Of a stretch of 64,000 nucleotides of DNA, positions 8,205-16,563 are shown in pieces; position 1 is the first letter of the stretch, and every line of letters starts with the position of its first letter. The notes under the pieces are model-generated. The model saw only the letters and a program-made list of their open reading frames with translations, searched no databases and was not told where the DNA came from. Origin of the DNA: Ga0077548 sp035440445 (GTDB lineage Bacteria > Pseudomonadota > Alphaproteobacteria > Rhizobiales > Xanthobacteraceae); NCBI GenBank assembly GCA_035440445.1, contig DAORMJ010000008.1:80386-144385 (forward strand), in the 5' to 3' direction. The position numbers were made by a program, and so were the translations under genes.

Positions 8205-8612
8205 GAATCAAAGCCTCTGCTCAACGAGTTTCGCGACGAACCTTCATCTGCCGGCAACGCTTCGCTTTTTTCGACGGCGTGATGTCTGGCATTACGAATG
8301 GCTTTCGTGAGGCGACTATAATCAGCGCCCTTGCCGGCGGTCCACTAGTTCCCTTCAAGCGGCGGGCACGAGGCGAGACAGCCGGGGCAGCGCTCAAGCG
8401 GCCGCGCAACATCTCGACCGCTTTGCAGATCAAAAAATCAAACGGAGCTTTCGCCTGCGGAACATGATTCGCAGCAAACCGATTCGTGCGATTCGCGAGG
8501 CATCGATTCGGCGATTCCGCCTAGCGAGTCTTCCGCGAGTCTTCAAGAAAACGAATCCGCTTGCGGATTGCGAGACTCAGATATTCTCGCCGCGATTGCG
8601 GGAGGCCTCCAC
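8205..8612. other. Intergenic stretch holding GANTC site cluster 1
   Basis: No convincing gene: open frames here are short, Arg-rich and have no ribosome site. The right half carries nine GANTC sites in 113 bp (starts 8466, 8481, 8490, 8505, 8513, 8526, 8537, 8553, 8574), the recognition sequence of the alphaproteobacterial methylase CcrM. A repeated GCGAGTCTT is also visible (8524 and 8535). No rho-independent terminator was seen. Confidence 0.7.
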
Positions 8613-8864
8613 ATGCATGCAAATGATCGGATCGCGGTTACAGCATTGATGGAAGCGAAGACCTTCGAGTTGCGGGATACCGCTGCTCGGGCGCAAGCAG
8701 AAGCGCTTGCCGCAGGCAGACAACGCGAGGCCGTTTCCTGGGCTGCGCGGTTGCGGAGCATGGATCAGCGGATCGAGAAATTCGGCTTGCAGCGCCGCGA
8801 GATACCGAAAGAGGTGCTCGATCGCGCGCGCAACGTCATGTACCGGGCTGGCTCGCAAGGCTAG
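8613..8864 (+). CDS. Small hypothetical protein
   Basis: An 83-residue, Ala/Arg/Glu-rich, mostly helical cytoplasmic protein without recognised domains. The ATG at 8613 is chosen because GGGAGG lies 8 bases upstream; a TTG 45 bases further up is also in frame but would begin inside the GANTC cluster. The central part (MEAKTFELRDTAARAQAEAL) could form an amphipathic helix. It faces away from the preceding convergent pair, and the upstream methylation-site cluster may belong to its promoter. Not recognised as any family; coding status is likely but unproven. Confidence 0.5.
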   Translation: MHANDRIAVTALMEAKTFELRDTAARAQAEALAAGRQREAVSWAARLRSMDQRIEKFGLQRREIPKEVLDRARNVMYRAGSQG

Positions 8865-8932
8865 CGACGATAGCGGGACGCGCAAAAGCACGGCGCTTTG
8901 CTACGCCGTGCTCGGCCTGTTTTGCCTGACGA

Positions 8933-9340
8933 TCAAGCCGTGACGTTCGTGCGCTTCTCGTACTTCCACATCGCGTAAATCTGCAGCCCGGCAAAGATGT
9001 CGACCGCGAGCGCCTGCGCAATGACGAAGGCATAGCCGAGCCAGGTCGGCGACACATAGCCCGAGAGAAGCAGGGCGGTGGAAGCGATCACCCAGCCGAT
9101 ATTCGCGACAATGATCGTCCACACGAAGGAGCTGCCGATCTGCTCGCGAAAGGATGCGAAGCCAAGCGTCAGCGCCCAGCCAACGCAGAAGATGCCGGCA
9201 TAGGTCAGCAGGGCGGAGGGCAGGTTCAGCAGAGCCGGGAGGAAGCTCATGCCGCCGAGCAGCAGAAGTCCGGTGGCTCCGGTTGCCACGGCATCGAGCT
9301 GGAGGACGCGGCGGAGAAAGTTTGAAGGCGCGAAGGTCAT
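8933..9340 (-). CDS. Four-helix integral membrane protein
   Basis: A 135-residue protein with four predicted membrane segments (about 15-35, 42-62, 72-92 and 98-118) and a short charged C-terminus (YEKRTNVTA). No known catalytic motif is seen. It is divergent from the XRE/MmyB regulator at 9452, with a palindrome between them (9400-9416), so it is the likely target of that regulator. Small membrane proteins of this type are often paired with such regulators in Alphaproteobacteria, but their role is unknown. Confidence 0.7.
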   Translation of the reverse strand: MTFAPSNFLRRVLQLDAVATGATGLLLLGGMSFLPALLNLPSALLTYAGIFCVGWALTLGFASFREQIGSSFVWTIIVANIGWVIASTALLLSGYVSPTWLGYAFVIAQALAVDIFAGLQIYAMWKYEKRTNVTA

Positions 9341-9399
9341 GTCGATTTCCTTTCCTCGTTGACGTGCTCCGACATTTGCCCACCCGCTGTCAGGGGTCG

Positions 9400-9416
9400 A
9401 TTACCTTCGAGGTAAT
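9400..9416. promoter_or_regulatory. Palindrome between membrane protein and MmyB-type regulator
   Basis: The perfect repeat ATTACC-TTCGA-GGTAAT lies 59 bp upstream of the membrane protein start and 35 bp upstream of the regulator start. Its position in a divergent promoter region suggests the binding site of the neighbouring XRE/MmyB protein. Confidence 0.5.
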
Positions 9417-9451
9417 GGCGTTCAGGTCTTTCCGTGCGATAAGCCTTTCGC

Positions 9452-10243
9452 ATGGGCACGACGAAACCGGCCGGTGAGGTGCTGCGCGAATGGCGCCAGC
9501 GCCGCCGCATGACGCAACTCGATCTCGCGCTGGAAGCCGAGATTTCCGCCAAGCATCTGAGCTTCGTCGAGACCGGCCGCGCGCAGCCAAGCCGCGATAT
9601 GGTGCTCAATCTGGCCGAGCGGCTGGAGATGCCGCTGCGCGAGCGCAATGCATTGCTCGTCGCCGCGGGTTTTGCGCCGGTCTATGCCGAGCGGACGCTC
9701 TCCGACCCCACACTTGCAAAGGCGCGCGAGGCGGTCGAACTCGTCCTGAAAGGTCATGAGCCATTTCCCGCGGTCGCCGTGGACCGGAACTGGAACGTGG
9801 TCTCGGCCAACAAGCCGATAGGCGTTCTGCTTGCTTCGGTTTCTCCCGCGCTTTTGAAGCCGCCGCTCAATGTGATCAGGGTGAGCCTGCATCCCGATGG
9901 GCTGGCATCGCAGATCGTAAACTTTCACGAGGTGCGCGCGCATCTGATCGCGCGTTTGAAGCGGCAGATCGACGTTTCGGGCGACACGATGCTCGCGGCG
10001 CTGTTGCAGGAAGTGTCGGCCTATCCCAAACCTTCGCGCAGCGTGGTGCCGATCCGCGAGGGCAATGCCGATGACGTTGTCATCAAAACGATACTCGATA
10101 CCCCGGCCGGGCGGCTTTCGCTGTTCAGCACCATGACGATCTTCGGCTCGCCTGTTGATGTGATGCTCTCTGAACTGGCGATCGAGTCCTTCTTCCCGGC
10201 GGACTCTGCGACCGCCGATCTTCTTAAAGCAATCGGGGCCTAG
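9452..10243 (+). CDS. XRE-family regulator with MmyB-like ligand-binding domain
   Basis: A 263-residue transcription factor. An N-terminal lambda-repressor-type HTH (about 8-65; LREWRQRRRMTQLDLA and HLSFVETGRAQPSRDMV) is followed by the MmyB-like PAS-related ligand domain (about 100-260; VAVDRNWNVVSANKP, NVIRVSLHPDG, FSTMTIFGSPVDVMLSELAIESFFPAD). This architecture is known from many actinobacterial and proteobacterial regulators that control a divergent neighbour, and the C-terminal domain binds fatty acids in a structurally studied member. The likely target here is the divergent membrane protein and itself. The ATG at 9452 is the first good start; its ribosome site is weak. Confidence 0.88.
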   Translation: MGTTKPAGEVLREWRQRRRMTQLDLALEAEISAKHLSFVETGRAQPSRDMVLNLAERLEMPLRERNALLVAAGFAPVYAERTLSDPTLAKAREAVELVLKGHEPFPAVAVDRNWNVVSANKPIGVLLASVSPALLKPPLNVIRVSLHPDGLASQIVNFHEVRAHLIARLKRQIDVSGDTMLAALLQEVSAYPKPSRSVVPIREGNADDVVIKTILDTPAGRLSLFSTMTIFGSPVDVMLSELAIESFFPADSATADLLKAIGA

Positions 10244-10396
10244 CGGGTGCGCATCCCGGCGCGCTCGACTTTAAGAATTGTAGGGGATAAAATTTCTCAT
10301 CTTTGCTTTTCCGCGCGGCTCCGCCACTTCCTTTCTCCCAGTATATCCCTGCAAAGACACGCGTATTTTTAGCGCTTTTGACGGCTTGGAGTTGAA

Positions 10397-11854
10397 ATGT
10401 CGCCCCAGGCGAATGCGACGGCCCTCGATGGCCGTGACTTTCAGAACGAAGGACCAGGCAAGAAGCTGTTGCTCGATGCGATCCTGCTTGGGCTTACGAT
10501 TTTCGTATGGTCGCTCTTCGGAATTCTGACACGCGAGGCTCACTCGCTCGCGACTTTCTGGCCTGCGAATGCGTTTCTGCTTGGGATGCTGATCCGATTC
10601 CCGATGCTGGCGAGCCGTTATGCCTGGCCCGCGGCCTTTGTCGGCTACATAGCCGCAGACTTCCTGACCGGCGGATCGGTGCAGTCGACCGTTCTGCTCA
10701 CGTTGGGCAATCTCGTTGGCGTCGCGACCGGTTACGCATTGCTGTCGCGGATGAGCGAAGACGACCGCAGGCTGCGCCATCCGCGCTCGGTGTTGTTTCT
10801 TGCGCTGGCATTGGCCGGCGCGTGAGCGGCAGCGGGGATGACGGGAGCCTTCATCAACCCGCTTCTGTTCGGAGGTGGCGTACTCGAAGGCTTCGGACGC
10901 TGGTTTGTCGGTGAGTTCGTCAATTTCATCGCCGTCGTTCCCTGCATCCTGACGATCCATGATCGCATGTGGTTTGCGGAGCGTCGCAAGCTCGCGAAAA
11001 GTGAGTCTGGTGCCAGCGCATGGCTGCCGGTTGCAGCGTTGCTGGCCTCGGTCGTGGTTGCGCTTCTGGTCGGCGGTCCGGGCTCGCTCGCGTTTCCGGT
11101 CCCCGCATTGCTTTGGTGTGCGGTTAGCTACGGTCTCTTCGTCACCTCGCTCCTGACGCTTGCGTTCAGTGCCTGGACCTTGCTTGGTCTTTCGAGTGGC
11201 GTGCTCGCGATCACGCTTGATGCGAAGTCCGGTGTGGAGTCTGTCCGTCTCGGTGTGATGCTGGTCTCCCTTGCGCCATTGATGGTCGCGAGCATCATCG
11301 GCGCGCGCAATCGCCTTATCGAGCAACTGCGCTACAACGCAGCCCACGACGGCTTGACGGGCCTCAGCAATCGTTCCGCTTTCTTTGAGCTTGCCTCCGA
11401 GCGCCTTGCCAACCGGGGTGAGGCCGCCGTTTTGATGCTGGACATCGATCACTTCAAGGTCATCAACGACAGCCACGGGCATCTCAGCGGTGACCGGGTG
11501 CTGCAGAATTTCGCCGATTGTCTCTTGCGCTGTATTCGCAGCAGCGACGTTGCCGGACGAATGGGCGGGGAAGAGTTTGCGGTACTCTTGCCAGAATGCG
11601 GGCGAGACGAAGCGGAGCGCGTAGCCGAGCGGATACGGCGTTCCTTCGCGGCGATCCGCATCGTTGATGGCGGGAAGCAGATCCGGGGCACCGTCAGCAT
11701 CGGCTTCACGGTGCGGCGAGGGAACGAGGATATTGCGGCGTTGCTCGCGGTTGCCGACCGCGCGCTCTATCGGGCTAAAGAGAACGGCCGCAATCGCAGC
11801 GAATTTCTCGCCGCTGCCACTGCGGAAAATCCTGCCGCGGTTGCCGCGACGTAA
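10397..11854 (+). pseudogene. MASE1–GGDEF diguanylate cyclase gene interrupted by an in-frame TGA
   Basis: One frame spans 10397-11854 except for TGA at 10823-10825 (codon 143). Before the stop is the first half of a MASE1 membrane sensor (LATFWPANAFLLGMLIRF); after it, in the same frame, MASE1 continues (GRWFVGEFVNFIAVVPCIL), followed by a GGDEF domain. The cyclase half looks intact: GGEEF at about codon 390, an upstream RSSD matching the product-inhibition I-site, and DGLTGLSNR. The product would make c-di-GMP. An ATG at 10838, 12 bp after the stop and preceded by GCGGGG, could restart translation to give a 338-residue membrane-anchored cyclase. This may be a recent nonsense mutation, a sequencing error or a reinitiation pair. 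Confidence 0.75.
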
Positions 11855-11927
11855 CGCTTGCGTCGTGCCGGGCTTTGATCGCATCGTGCGCATCGGCGGT
11901 GTTCTCGGCCTTAAGGAAACAAGCACG

Positions 11928-12758
11928 ATGCATCCACTCGATGCTGCGGTAAAACTTGATGCGTCCGCAGACCGGCTCACCGGGGCAACGAGCGACGCCT
12001 ACTGGAATTTCACCGGCCCCTTCGGCGGCGTGACGGCGGCAACGCTCCTGCAAGCGGCGATGCAGCATCCGAAGCGGCAGAATCTTCCCGCCGCAATGAC
12101 GATCAACTATTGCGCGCCGGTCGCCAAAGGCGCGTTCGATCTGCACGTCGTGGAAAAGCGCACCAACCACACGACGCAGCATTTCACCGTCGAGATGGTG
12201 CAAGGCGCGGATACGGTCATCACCGCTTCGCTGTTTTTTGCAGGGCGGCCCGAAGGTTTCTTTCAGGCCACCGCGCAGATGCCGCGCGTTTTGCCGCCGG
12301 AGAAGATCGATCCGCCCAAGGCGAAAGCGCCGCTGGCCTGGATCGATCGTTTCGACATGCGCTTCGCGAGCGGCTTTCCTGTCATTCGCAAGGACGAGTC
12401 CGAGCCCTTGGGAACTGCGCGCACCGAAGTCTGGTTGCGCGACGATCCCGTCCGCAAGCTCGACTTCCTCGCGCTGATGAACATGAGCGACGCGTTCTTT
12501 GCGCGGCCGTTTCATGTGCTCGGGCGTCTCATTCAGGTTGGCACGGTTTCCATGACGACCTATTTTCACTGCGACGAAAGCGACCTCGCCGAAGTCGGCG
12601 ACGATTTTGTGCTCGGCGTCGCGGACGCGAACATTCTCGCGAAAGGCTATGCGGACCAGACCACGTGGCTCTGGTCGCGCGGCGGGCGGCTGCTCGCGAC
12701 AAGCCAGCAGATGCTCTACTTCCGCGACAAGGCGTTCGTTCCCGGCGGGAAGAAGTAG
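11928..12758 (+). CDS. Acyl-CoA thioesterase, double-hotdog family
   Basis: A 276-residue TesB-like/acyl-CoA thioesterase II-type protein (thioesterase-like superfamily). Two hotdog folds are suggested by the paired segments GPFGGVTAATLLQA (about 27-40) and DFVLGVADANILAKGY with a terminal SQQMLYFRD. It would hydrolyse a CoA thioester to a free acid plus CoA in the cytoplasm; chain length cannot be predicted. The ATG at 11928 is preceded by AAGGAAAC. A longer frame upstream only overlaps the cyclase gene. It converges with the SDR gene, 10 bp apart. Confidence 0.82.
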   Translation: MHPLDAAVKLDASADRLTGATSDAYWNFTGPFGGVTAATLLQAAMQHPKRQNLPAAMTINYCAPVAKGAFDLHVVEKRTNHTTQHFTVEMVQGADTVITASLFFAGRPEGFFQATAQMPRVLPPEKIDPPKAKAPLAWIDRFDMRFASGFPVIRKDESEPLGTARTEVWLRDDPVRKLDFLALMNMSDAFFARPFHVLGRLIQVGTVSMTTYFHCDESDLAEVGDDFVLGVADANILAKGYADQTTWLWSRGGRLLATSQQMLYFRDKAFVPGGKK

Positions 12759-12768
12759 CGCGCGGGCG

Positions 12769-13566
12769 CTACCTTGCGACCAGCGGCGAGAAGCCCAGAT
12801 GCATGCCGGCATCAATCATCAGCGTCTCGCCGGTGATATGCCGCGAGTGATCCGACAGCAGAAACAGTGCAGGGTCGGCAACGTCTTCGGCCGTCGAGGC
12901 GGCCTTGAGCGGGGCCTGTTTCGCGACGTTGTCGCGCAGACCGGCCGCGGCCTGCGCGCCGACGCCTTTGGTGAACCAGGGGGTGTCGATGAATCCGGGA
13001 CAGATCGCATTGACCCTGATCTTCGGGGCAAGCCCGCGCGCCAGCGAAATCGTCATGGTGTTCAGCGCGCCCTTGCTTGCGGCGTAGGCCACGGAAGAAC
13101 CGACGCCGGTGACAGCCGCGATCGATGACGTCATCAGGACGCTGGCCTTGCCGGATGCTTCGAGCAGCGAACGCGCGGCGCGGATCATCTGAAACGGCCC
13201 GACCGTGTTCACCGCATAGACGCGAAAGAAATCGTCTTTGGAGAGTGCGTCGAGGTCGCCGTGGTTCGGCGCCATCTTGGTGATGCCGGCATTGTTCGCG
13301 AGCGCATCGACCTTGCCGAATTTCGCGGCGGCTTGCGCGATCTTCCTGCAATCGTCATCTTCCGCGACGTTGCCTTGCACGACGGCGACTTCCGCTCCCG
13401 CTGCGCGGCAGAGATCGGCGGTGGCTTCCGCCTCTTTCTCGCTGGTCGCGTAGTTGACAACGACCGCCTTGGCGCCGCGCCGGGCCGCGCCGATCGCGAT
13501 CGCCGCGCCGAGGCCCGTCGATGAGCCGGTAACCAGAACAACCTTGCCTTCGAAATCGCCTGCCAC
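12769..13566 (-). CDS. SDR family NAD(P)-dependent oxidoreductase
   Basis: A 265-residue classical short-chain dehydrogenase. The nucleotide-binding motif TGSSTGLG (13-20), NNAG (91-94), catalytic Ser147/148 and YAASK (Tyr161, Lys165) are all present. The cofactor-binding strand VVVNYATS has no acidic residue at its end, which favours NADP(H). The substrate is unknown; FabG-like 3-oxoacyl reduction is possible. Its C-terminus (GETLMIDAGMHLG) matches the family. It is monocistronic. Confidence 0.9.
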   Translation of the reverse strand: MAGDFEGKVVLVTGSSTGLGAAIAIGAARRGAKAVVVNYATSEKEAEATADLCRAAGAEVAVVQGNVAEDDDCRKIAQAAAKFGKVDALANNAGITKMAPNHGDLDALSKDDFFRVYAVNTVGPFQMIRAARSLLEASGKASVLMTSSIAAVTGVGSSVAYAASKGALNTMTISLARGLAPKIRVNAICPGFIDTPWFTKGVGAQAAAGLRDNVAKQAPLKAASTAEDVADPALFLLSDHSRHITGETLMIDAGMHLGFSPLVAR

Positions 13567-13614
13567 GTCTCGTCTCCCAACTTCTGTGTTTTCTGTTTTC
13601 CTTTAGCTACCCTA

Positions 13615-13642
13615 ACAGAAAACAGCCCGCCAGAGGCGGGCT
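13615..13642 (-). terminator. Rho-independent terminator after the iron-permease-like gene
   Basis: Stem AGCCCGCC (13624-13631) / GGCGGGCT (13635-13642) with a 3-base loop. On the minus strand it is followed by GTTTTCTGTT, ending the transcript of the gene at 13676-14146. Confidence 0.8.
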
Positions 13643-13675
13643 ATCGCGGGCGTGAATTCCGAACGGCAGGTGTCA

Positions 13676-14146
13676 CTAGCGCTTCTTCCGTGGCACCGAC
13701 CGTTGCGGACGGACCGGATCGCAGCCTGCGCTCTTGCGAATGATCGCATGCAGTTCCTCGAGCTCTTTGTCCGTGAGGTCTTCGACCTGCGCGAAATCGT
13801 TGCGCGCACCGTGCATCTTGATGATGAGTTCGGAGAGCTTCACCTGCACCGCGAGCGCGTCGCGGTTCTGGGTGTTCTGAATCAGAAACACCATCAGGAA
13901 CGTAACGATGGTGGTCGAGGTGTTGATGATAAGCTGCCAGGTGTCGGAAAACCCGAACAGCGGCCCGCTTACAGCCCAGAGCAGAATGGTGAGAACCGCG
14001 ATCGCGAATACCCACGGGCTTCCGGTGAAGCGAGAGGTGTGGTGCGCGAAATTGGTGAAGTAGGTGTCCAAGCGGTCGCCGAAGGAGTGGTGCTGGCGCA
14101 CCGAGCGTCGCGCGGCGGCGATTGAACTCTTGTTTGATCTTGCCAT
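13676..14146 (-). CDS. Low-affinity iron permease family protein
   Basis: A 156-residue membrane protein of the low-affinity iron permease family (PF04120-type). Two central helices (about 45-62 and 75-92) and the conserved stretch FLMVFLIQNTQNRD, followed by a soluble helical tail (LSELIIKMHGARNDF), are diagnostic. The family name comes from yeast Fet4; bacterial members are much shorter and transport is unproven for them. The basic C-terminus ends PRKKR. A strong terminator follows directly. Confidence 0.85.
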   Translation of the reverse strand: MARSNKSSIAAARRSVRQHHSFGDRLDTYFTNFAHHTSRFTGSPWVFAIAVLTILLWAVSGPLFGFSDTWQLIINTSTTIVTFLMVFLIQNTQNRDALAVQVKLSELIIKMHGARNDFAQVEDLTDKELEELHAIIRKSAGCDPVRPQRSVPRKKR

Positions 14147-14245
14147 GATTGATCACGCCATGTTTCGTCATACCATGGGCAGTTTCCGGCCGATCCCGGA
14201 TGAGAGCGGGTGCTAAACGCCGAAAGCGGCCAAAGCGTTCCCGCG

Positions 14246-15421
14246 TCAGCCGCGATAGATCCAGGCGTTCTGCCGCATCAGCCCTTCGCCGCCGATCTGC
14301 TTCATCACCATATCGCGCCCGAAGCTGAACGGCCGCGGCATGTGATAGATGCGGCCGATATTGCGGGCCGAGCTCTGGATTTGCGTGGTGCGGGGTTTGC
14401 GCATCTGCTCATAGGCGCGGAGCGCCGCGGGAACGTCACCCGCATCCCGCAGAACTTCGCCAAGCGCGACCGCATCCTCGAGTGCTGCCGCAGCGCCCTG
14501 CGCAACGAAAGGAAACATCCCGTGCGCGGCGTCGCCCAGCAGCGTCACGGCACCCTTGCTCCATGCGGGCAGGAGCGAGGCCTCGAACAGCGACCAGCGG
14601 CGATATTCCGGTGCAGCGGCGATCACCGCGCGCGGCGTTTCGTGCCAGGAGACGAAACGCGACAGCACCTCGGCAGCCCCGTTCTCCTCGCCCCAGGACT
14701 GGCTCGCGCGCGAATCCGTCGCGACGGCGACGAGGTTGATCAGGCTGCCGTCGCCTACGGGGTAGTGCACGAGATGGCCGCCGGGGCCGAGCCAGACCCG
14801 CACCGCGTCGCGGCCGGTAATGCCGGCAAGTGAAGAGAGAGGGATGGTCGCGCGCCATGCCGCCATGCCGCCGTGACGCGCGCTTGATCCGCGAAACAGT
14901 TTTTCCCGCACGACGGAGCGAATGCCGTCAGCGCCAATCAAAAGATCGCCTGCGATGTGCTGGCTGCGTCCTTCGCTTTCGCATTGCGCGGTAACACCAT
15001 CGTCGCGCGGAATGACGTCGCGCAACGTAGAGCCGTAACGCAGTTCGATCAGAGAATTGTTCTGTGCGACGCCAGCCAGCGCTTCATGCAGGTCCGCGCG
15101 AAGGCAAACGAGATAAGGCGAATGGAATTTGCGGCGCATGGCTTCGCCGAGCGGCATGGTCGCGAGCGTCGCCCCGCTGAGGGCGTTCGCTACGATCAGT
15201 TCGCGCGGCTCGACCGAACGCGCGGCGACCGCATCGAGCACGCCGAGGGCTTCAAGCGCGCGTGTGGCATTGGGCGAAAGCTGGATGCCAGCGCCCGATG
15301 TGTCGGGCGTTGCGTCGCGCTCGAATACGATGCTGCGGATACCGGCTTTGGCGAGCCCGATCGCAGCGGCGAGGCCGCCGATCCCAGCGCCTGCGATCAG
15401 CGCCGTGCGCGAGGGCGACAC
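14246..15421 (-). CDS. FAD-dependent aromatic monooxygenase (salicylate hydroxylase-like)
   Basis: A 391-residue group A flavoprotein hydroxylase. The Rossmann motif GAGIGG (11-16), the DG motif (GADGIRSVVREKL) that binds NAD(P)H, and the GD motif (LLGDAAHGMFPFVAQGA) are intact. Enzymes of this type hydroxylate phenolic acids such as salicylate or 3-hydroxybenzoate, or UbiH-like quinone precursors. No aromatic-degradation genes adjoin it, so the substrate is open. It begins 12 bp after the zinc-finger gene on the same strand and is probably cotranscribed with it. Confidence 0.88.
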   Translation of the reverse strand: MSPSRTALIAGAGIGGLAAAIGLAKAGIRSIVFERDATPDTSGAGIQLSPNATRALEALGVLDAVAARSVEPRELIVANALSGATLATMPLGEAMRRKFHSPYLVCLRADLHEALAGVAQNNSLIELRYGSTLRDVIPRDDGVTAQCESEGRSQHIAGDLLIGADGIRSVVREKLFRGSSARHGGMAAWRATIPLSSLAGITGRDAVRVWLGPGGHLVHYPVGDGSLINLVAVATDSRASQSWGEENGAAEVLSRFVSWHETPRAVIAAAPEYRRWSLFEASLLPAWSKGAVTLLGDAAHGMFPFVAQGAAAALEDAVALGEVLRDAGDVPAALRAYEQMRKPRTTQIQSSARNIGRIYHMPRPFSFGRDMVMKQIGGEGLMRQNAWIYRG

Positions 15422-15433
15422 GAAGAATTGGAA

Positions 15434-15682
15434 TTAAGCGGCCGCGGGCGCGCGATAGGCGCACTCGGGCGGCACGGATTCGTCCGCCTTGAGTTTCGCG
15501 TTGTAGCGATAGAGCGTCGAGCAATAGGGGCAGATGATTTCGTGATCCGCGCCCATGTCCAGATAGACATGCGGGTGATCGAAGGGCGGGTTCGCTCCAA
15601 CGCATTTGAACTCGTGCGCGCCGATTTCGATGACGGGAATTCCCGCATCATTCTGGAAGTGCGGAACGACGTGAGCGGCCAT
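15434..15682 (-). CDS. Zinc-finger protein of the complex I NDUFS6-like family
   Basis: An 82-residue zf-CHCC protein. The ligand pattern is complete: Cys27, His36 and the pair Cys51/Cys54 (CPYC), with the family signature DHPHVYLDMG. Homologues in mitochondria (NDUFS6/NUMM) and Alphaproteobacteria are accessory subunits of respiratory complex I, so a role in NADH:quinone oxidoreductase assembly is likely although nuo genes are not in the window. The start at 15682 has AAGGA 7 bases upstream. That site is part of an exact tandem 12-bp duplication, and an upstream in-frame ATG would translate it as KDIPKDIP. Confidence 0.85.
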   Translation of the reverse strand: MAAHVVPHFQNDAGIPVIEIGAHEFKCVGANPPFDHPHVYLDMGADHEIICPYCSTLYRYNAKLKADESVPPECAYRAPAAA

Positions 15683-15683
15683 A

Positions 15684-15707
15684 GGGATGTCCTTGGGGAT
15701 GTCCTTG
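15684..15707 (-). repeat. Exact tandem duplication of the ribosome-binding region
   Basis: Two adjacent 12-bp copies (GGGATGTCCTTG on the plus strand; CAAGGACATCCC in the mRNA) at 15684-15695 and 15696-15707, ending one base before the zinc-finger start codon. Each copy carries an AAGGA Shine-Dalgarno sequence. Confidence 0.8.
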
Positions 15708-15954
15708 CGTTTCGAGCGGAACATAACGGCGAGCAGCGGCGATTGCCAGCCGCCGGCTGCGCGACCCTTTGACAATCGCCTGCCACGGTGGATAGTTCGC
15801 GGCAGGGCCGTTGCGGGCCCGCCGCTTGCGCCTCCGGGCATGGTGAACCGCAGCAGATTTCGCGCTCTTTCTTCTGGTCCCAAGCAAACCGGCGGATCGA
15901 GTCAGCAAGGCAAGCACTGACTGCGGTTGGCCGAAAGCAGAAGGACTAGGAACC

Positions 15955-16494
15955 ATGCGCGATTTTCGCGATTCCAAACTCATGGCCAAAGACCTGCGGG
16001 CTGCACTTGCCGCGCGCAATGTCGAAATCTCCCATTCCGAGGCGCTCGAACTCGTCGCCCGGCAACACGGCTTCGACAACTGGAACGTGCTTGCCGCAAA
16101 GATCGAGGCGGGAGTGGAAGCAGCACCGGCGAGCGGCGGCTTCGAACATCCGATCCCGGTGCTGCGCACCTTCGACGAAGCCAAGGCGAACGAGTTTTAT
16201 ATCGACTTCCTCGGCTTCAAGCGCGACTGGGATCACCGCTTTGCGCCGGGACTGCCGCTCTATATGCAAGTGTCGCGCGGCAATCTGGTCCTGCATTTGA
16301 GCGAACACCATGGCGACGCCAGTCCCGGTTCGACCGTGTTCGTGTGGATGACCGGCATCGAAGCGCTGCATAATGAACTGATCGGCAAGCACTACAAGAA
16401 CTCGCGCCCCGGCCTGGAAACCGTGGACTGGGGCTTCGAGCTGCAGGTGCCTGATCCCTTCGGCAACCGCATCCGCTTCGCACAGCGCAAATAG
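15955..16494 (+). CDS. Glyoxalase superfamily (bleomycin-resistance-like) protein
   Basis: A 179-residue protein with an N-terminal helical module (about 1-50; ALAARNVEISHSEALELVARQHGFDNWNVLAAK) joined to a vicinal-oxygen-chelate domain (about 60-179; FYIDFLGF, HLSEHHGDASPGS, ELQVPDPFGNRIRFAQ). This combination is common in proteins annotated as glyoxalase superfamily/Ble-like, and the N-terminal helix pair with a conserved HGFDNW segment recurs in them. It may bind a small molecule rather than catalyse a reaction. The ATG at 15955 is preceded by GAAGGAC. It stands alone. Confidence 0.82.
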   Translation: MRDFRDSKLMAKDLRAALAARNVEISHSEALELVARQHGFDNWNVLAAKIEAGVEAAPASGGFEHPIPVLRTFDEAKANEFYIDFLGFKRDWDHRFAPGLPLYMQVSRGNLVLHLSEHHGDASPGSTVFVWMTGIEALHNELIGKHYKNSRPGLETVDWGFELQVPDPFGNRIRFAQRK

Positions 16495-16563
16495 GCAGCG
16501 CTGCACGCAATCCTGCGCTAGGCTTTCTCCCGTGCCGGAAGAGACGGCAGGGAGGAATTTGAA

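Noticed and set aside
8205..8612. Replication origin at the GANTC cluster
   Set aside because: No DnaA boxes of the TTATCCACA type and no AT-rich unwinding element were seen.
8464..8649. 61-codon plus-strand frame starting in the GANTC cluster
   Set aside because: No ribosome site, Arg-rich product, and it overlaps the better-supported 83-residue gene.
10823..10825. Selenocysteine reading of the TGA in the MASE1–GGDEF gene
   Set aside because: No SECIS-like hairpin was seen directly after it and no Sec position is known in MASE1 domains.
10271..11980. 569-codon minus-strand frame
   Set aside because: It runs opposite the MASE1–GGDEF gene, its composition is Arg/Gln-rich, and it has no recognised domain; the plus strand has clear GGEEF motifs.
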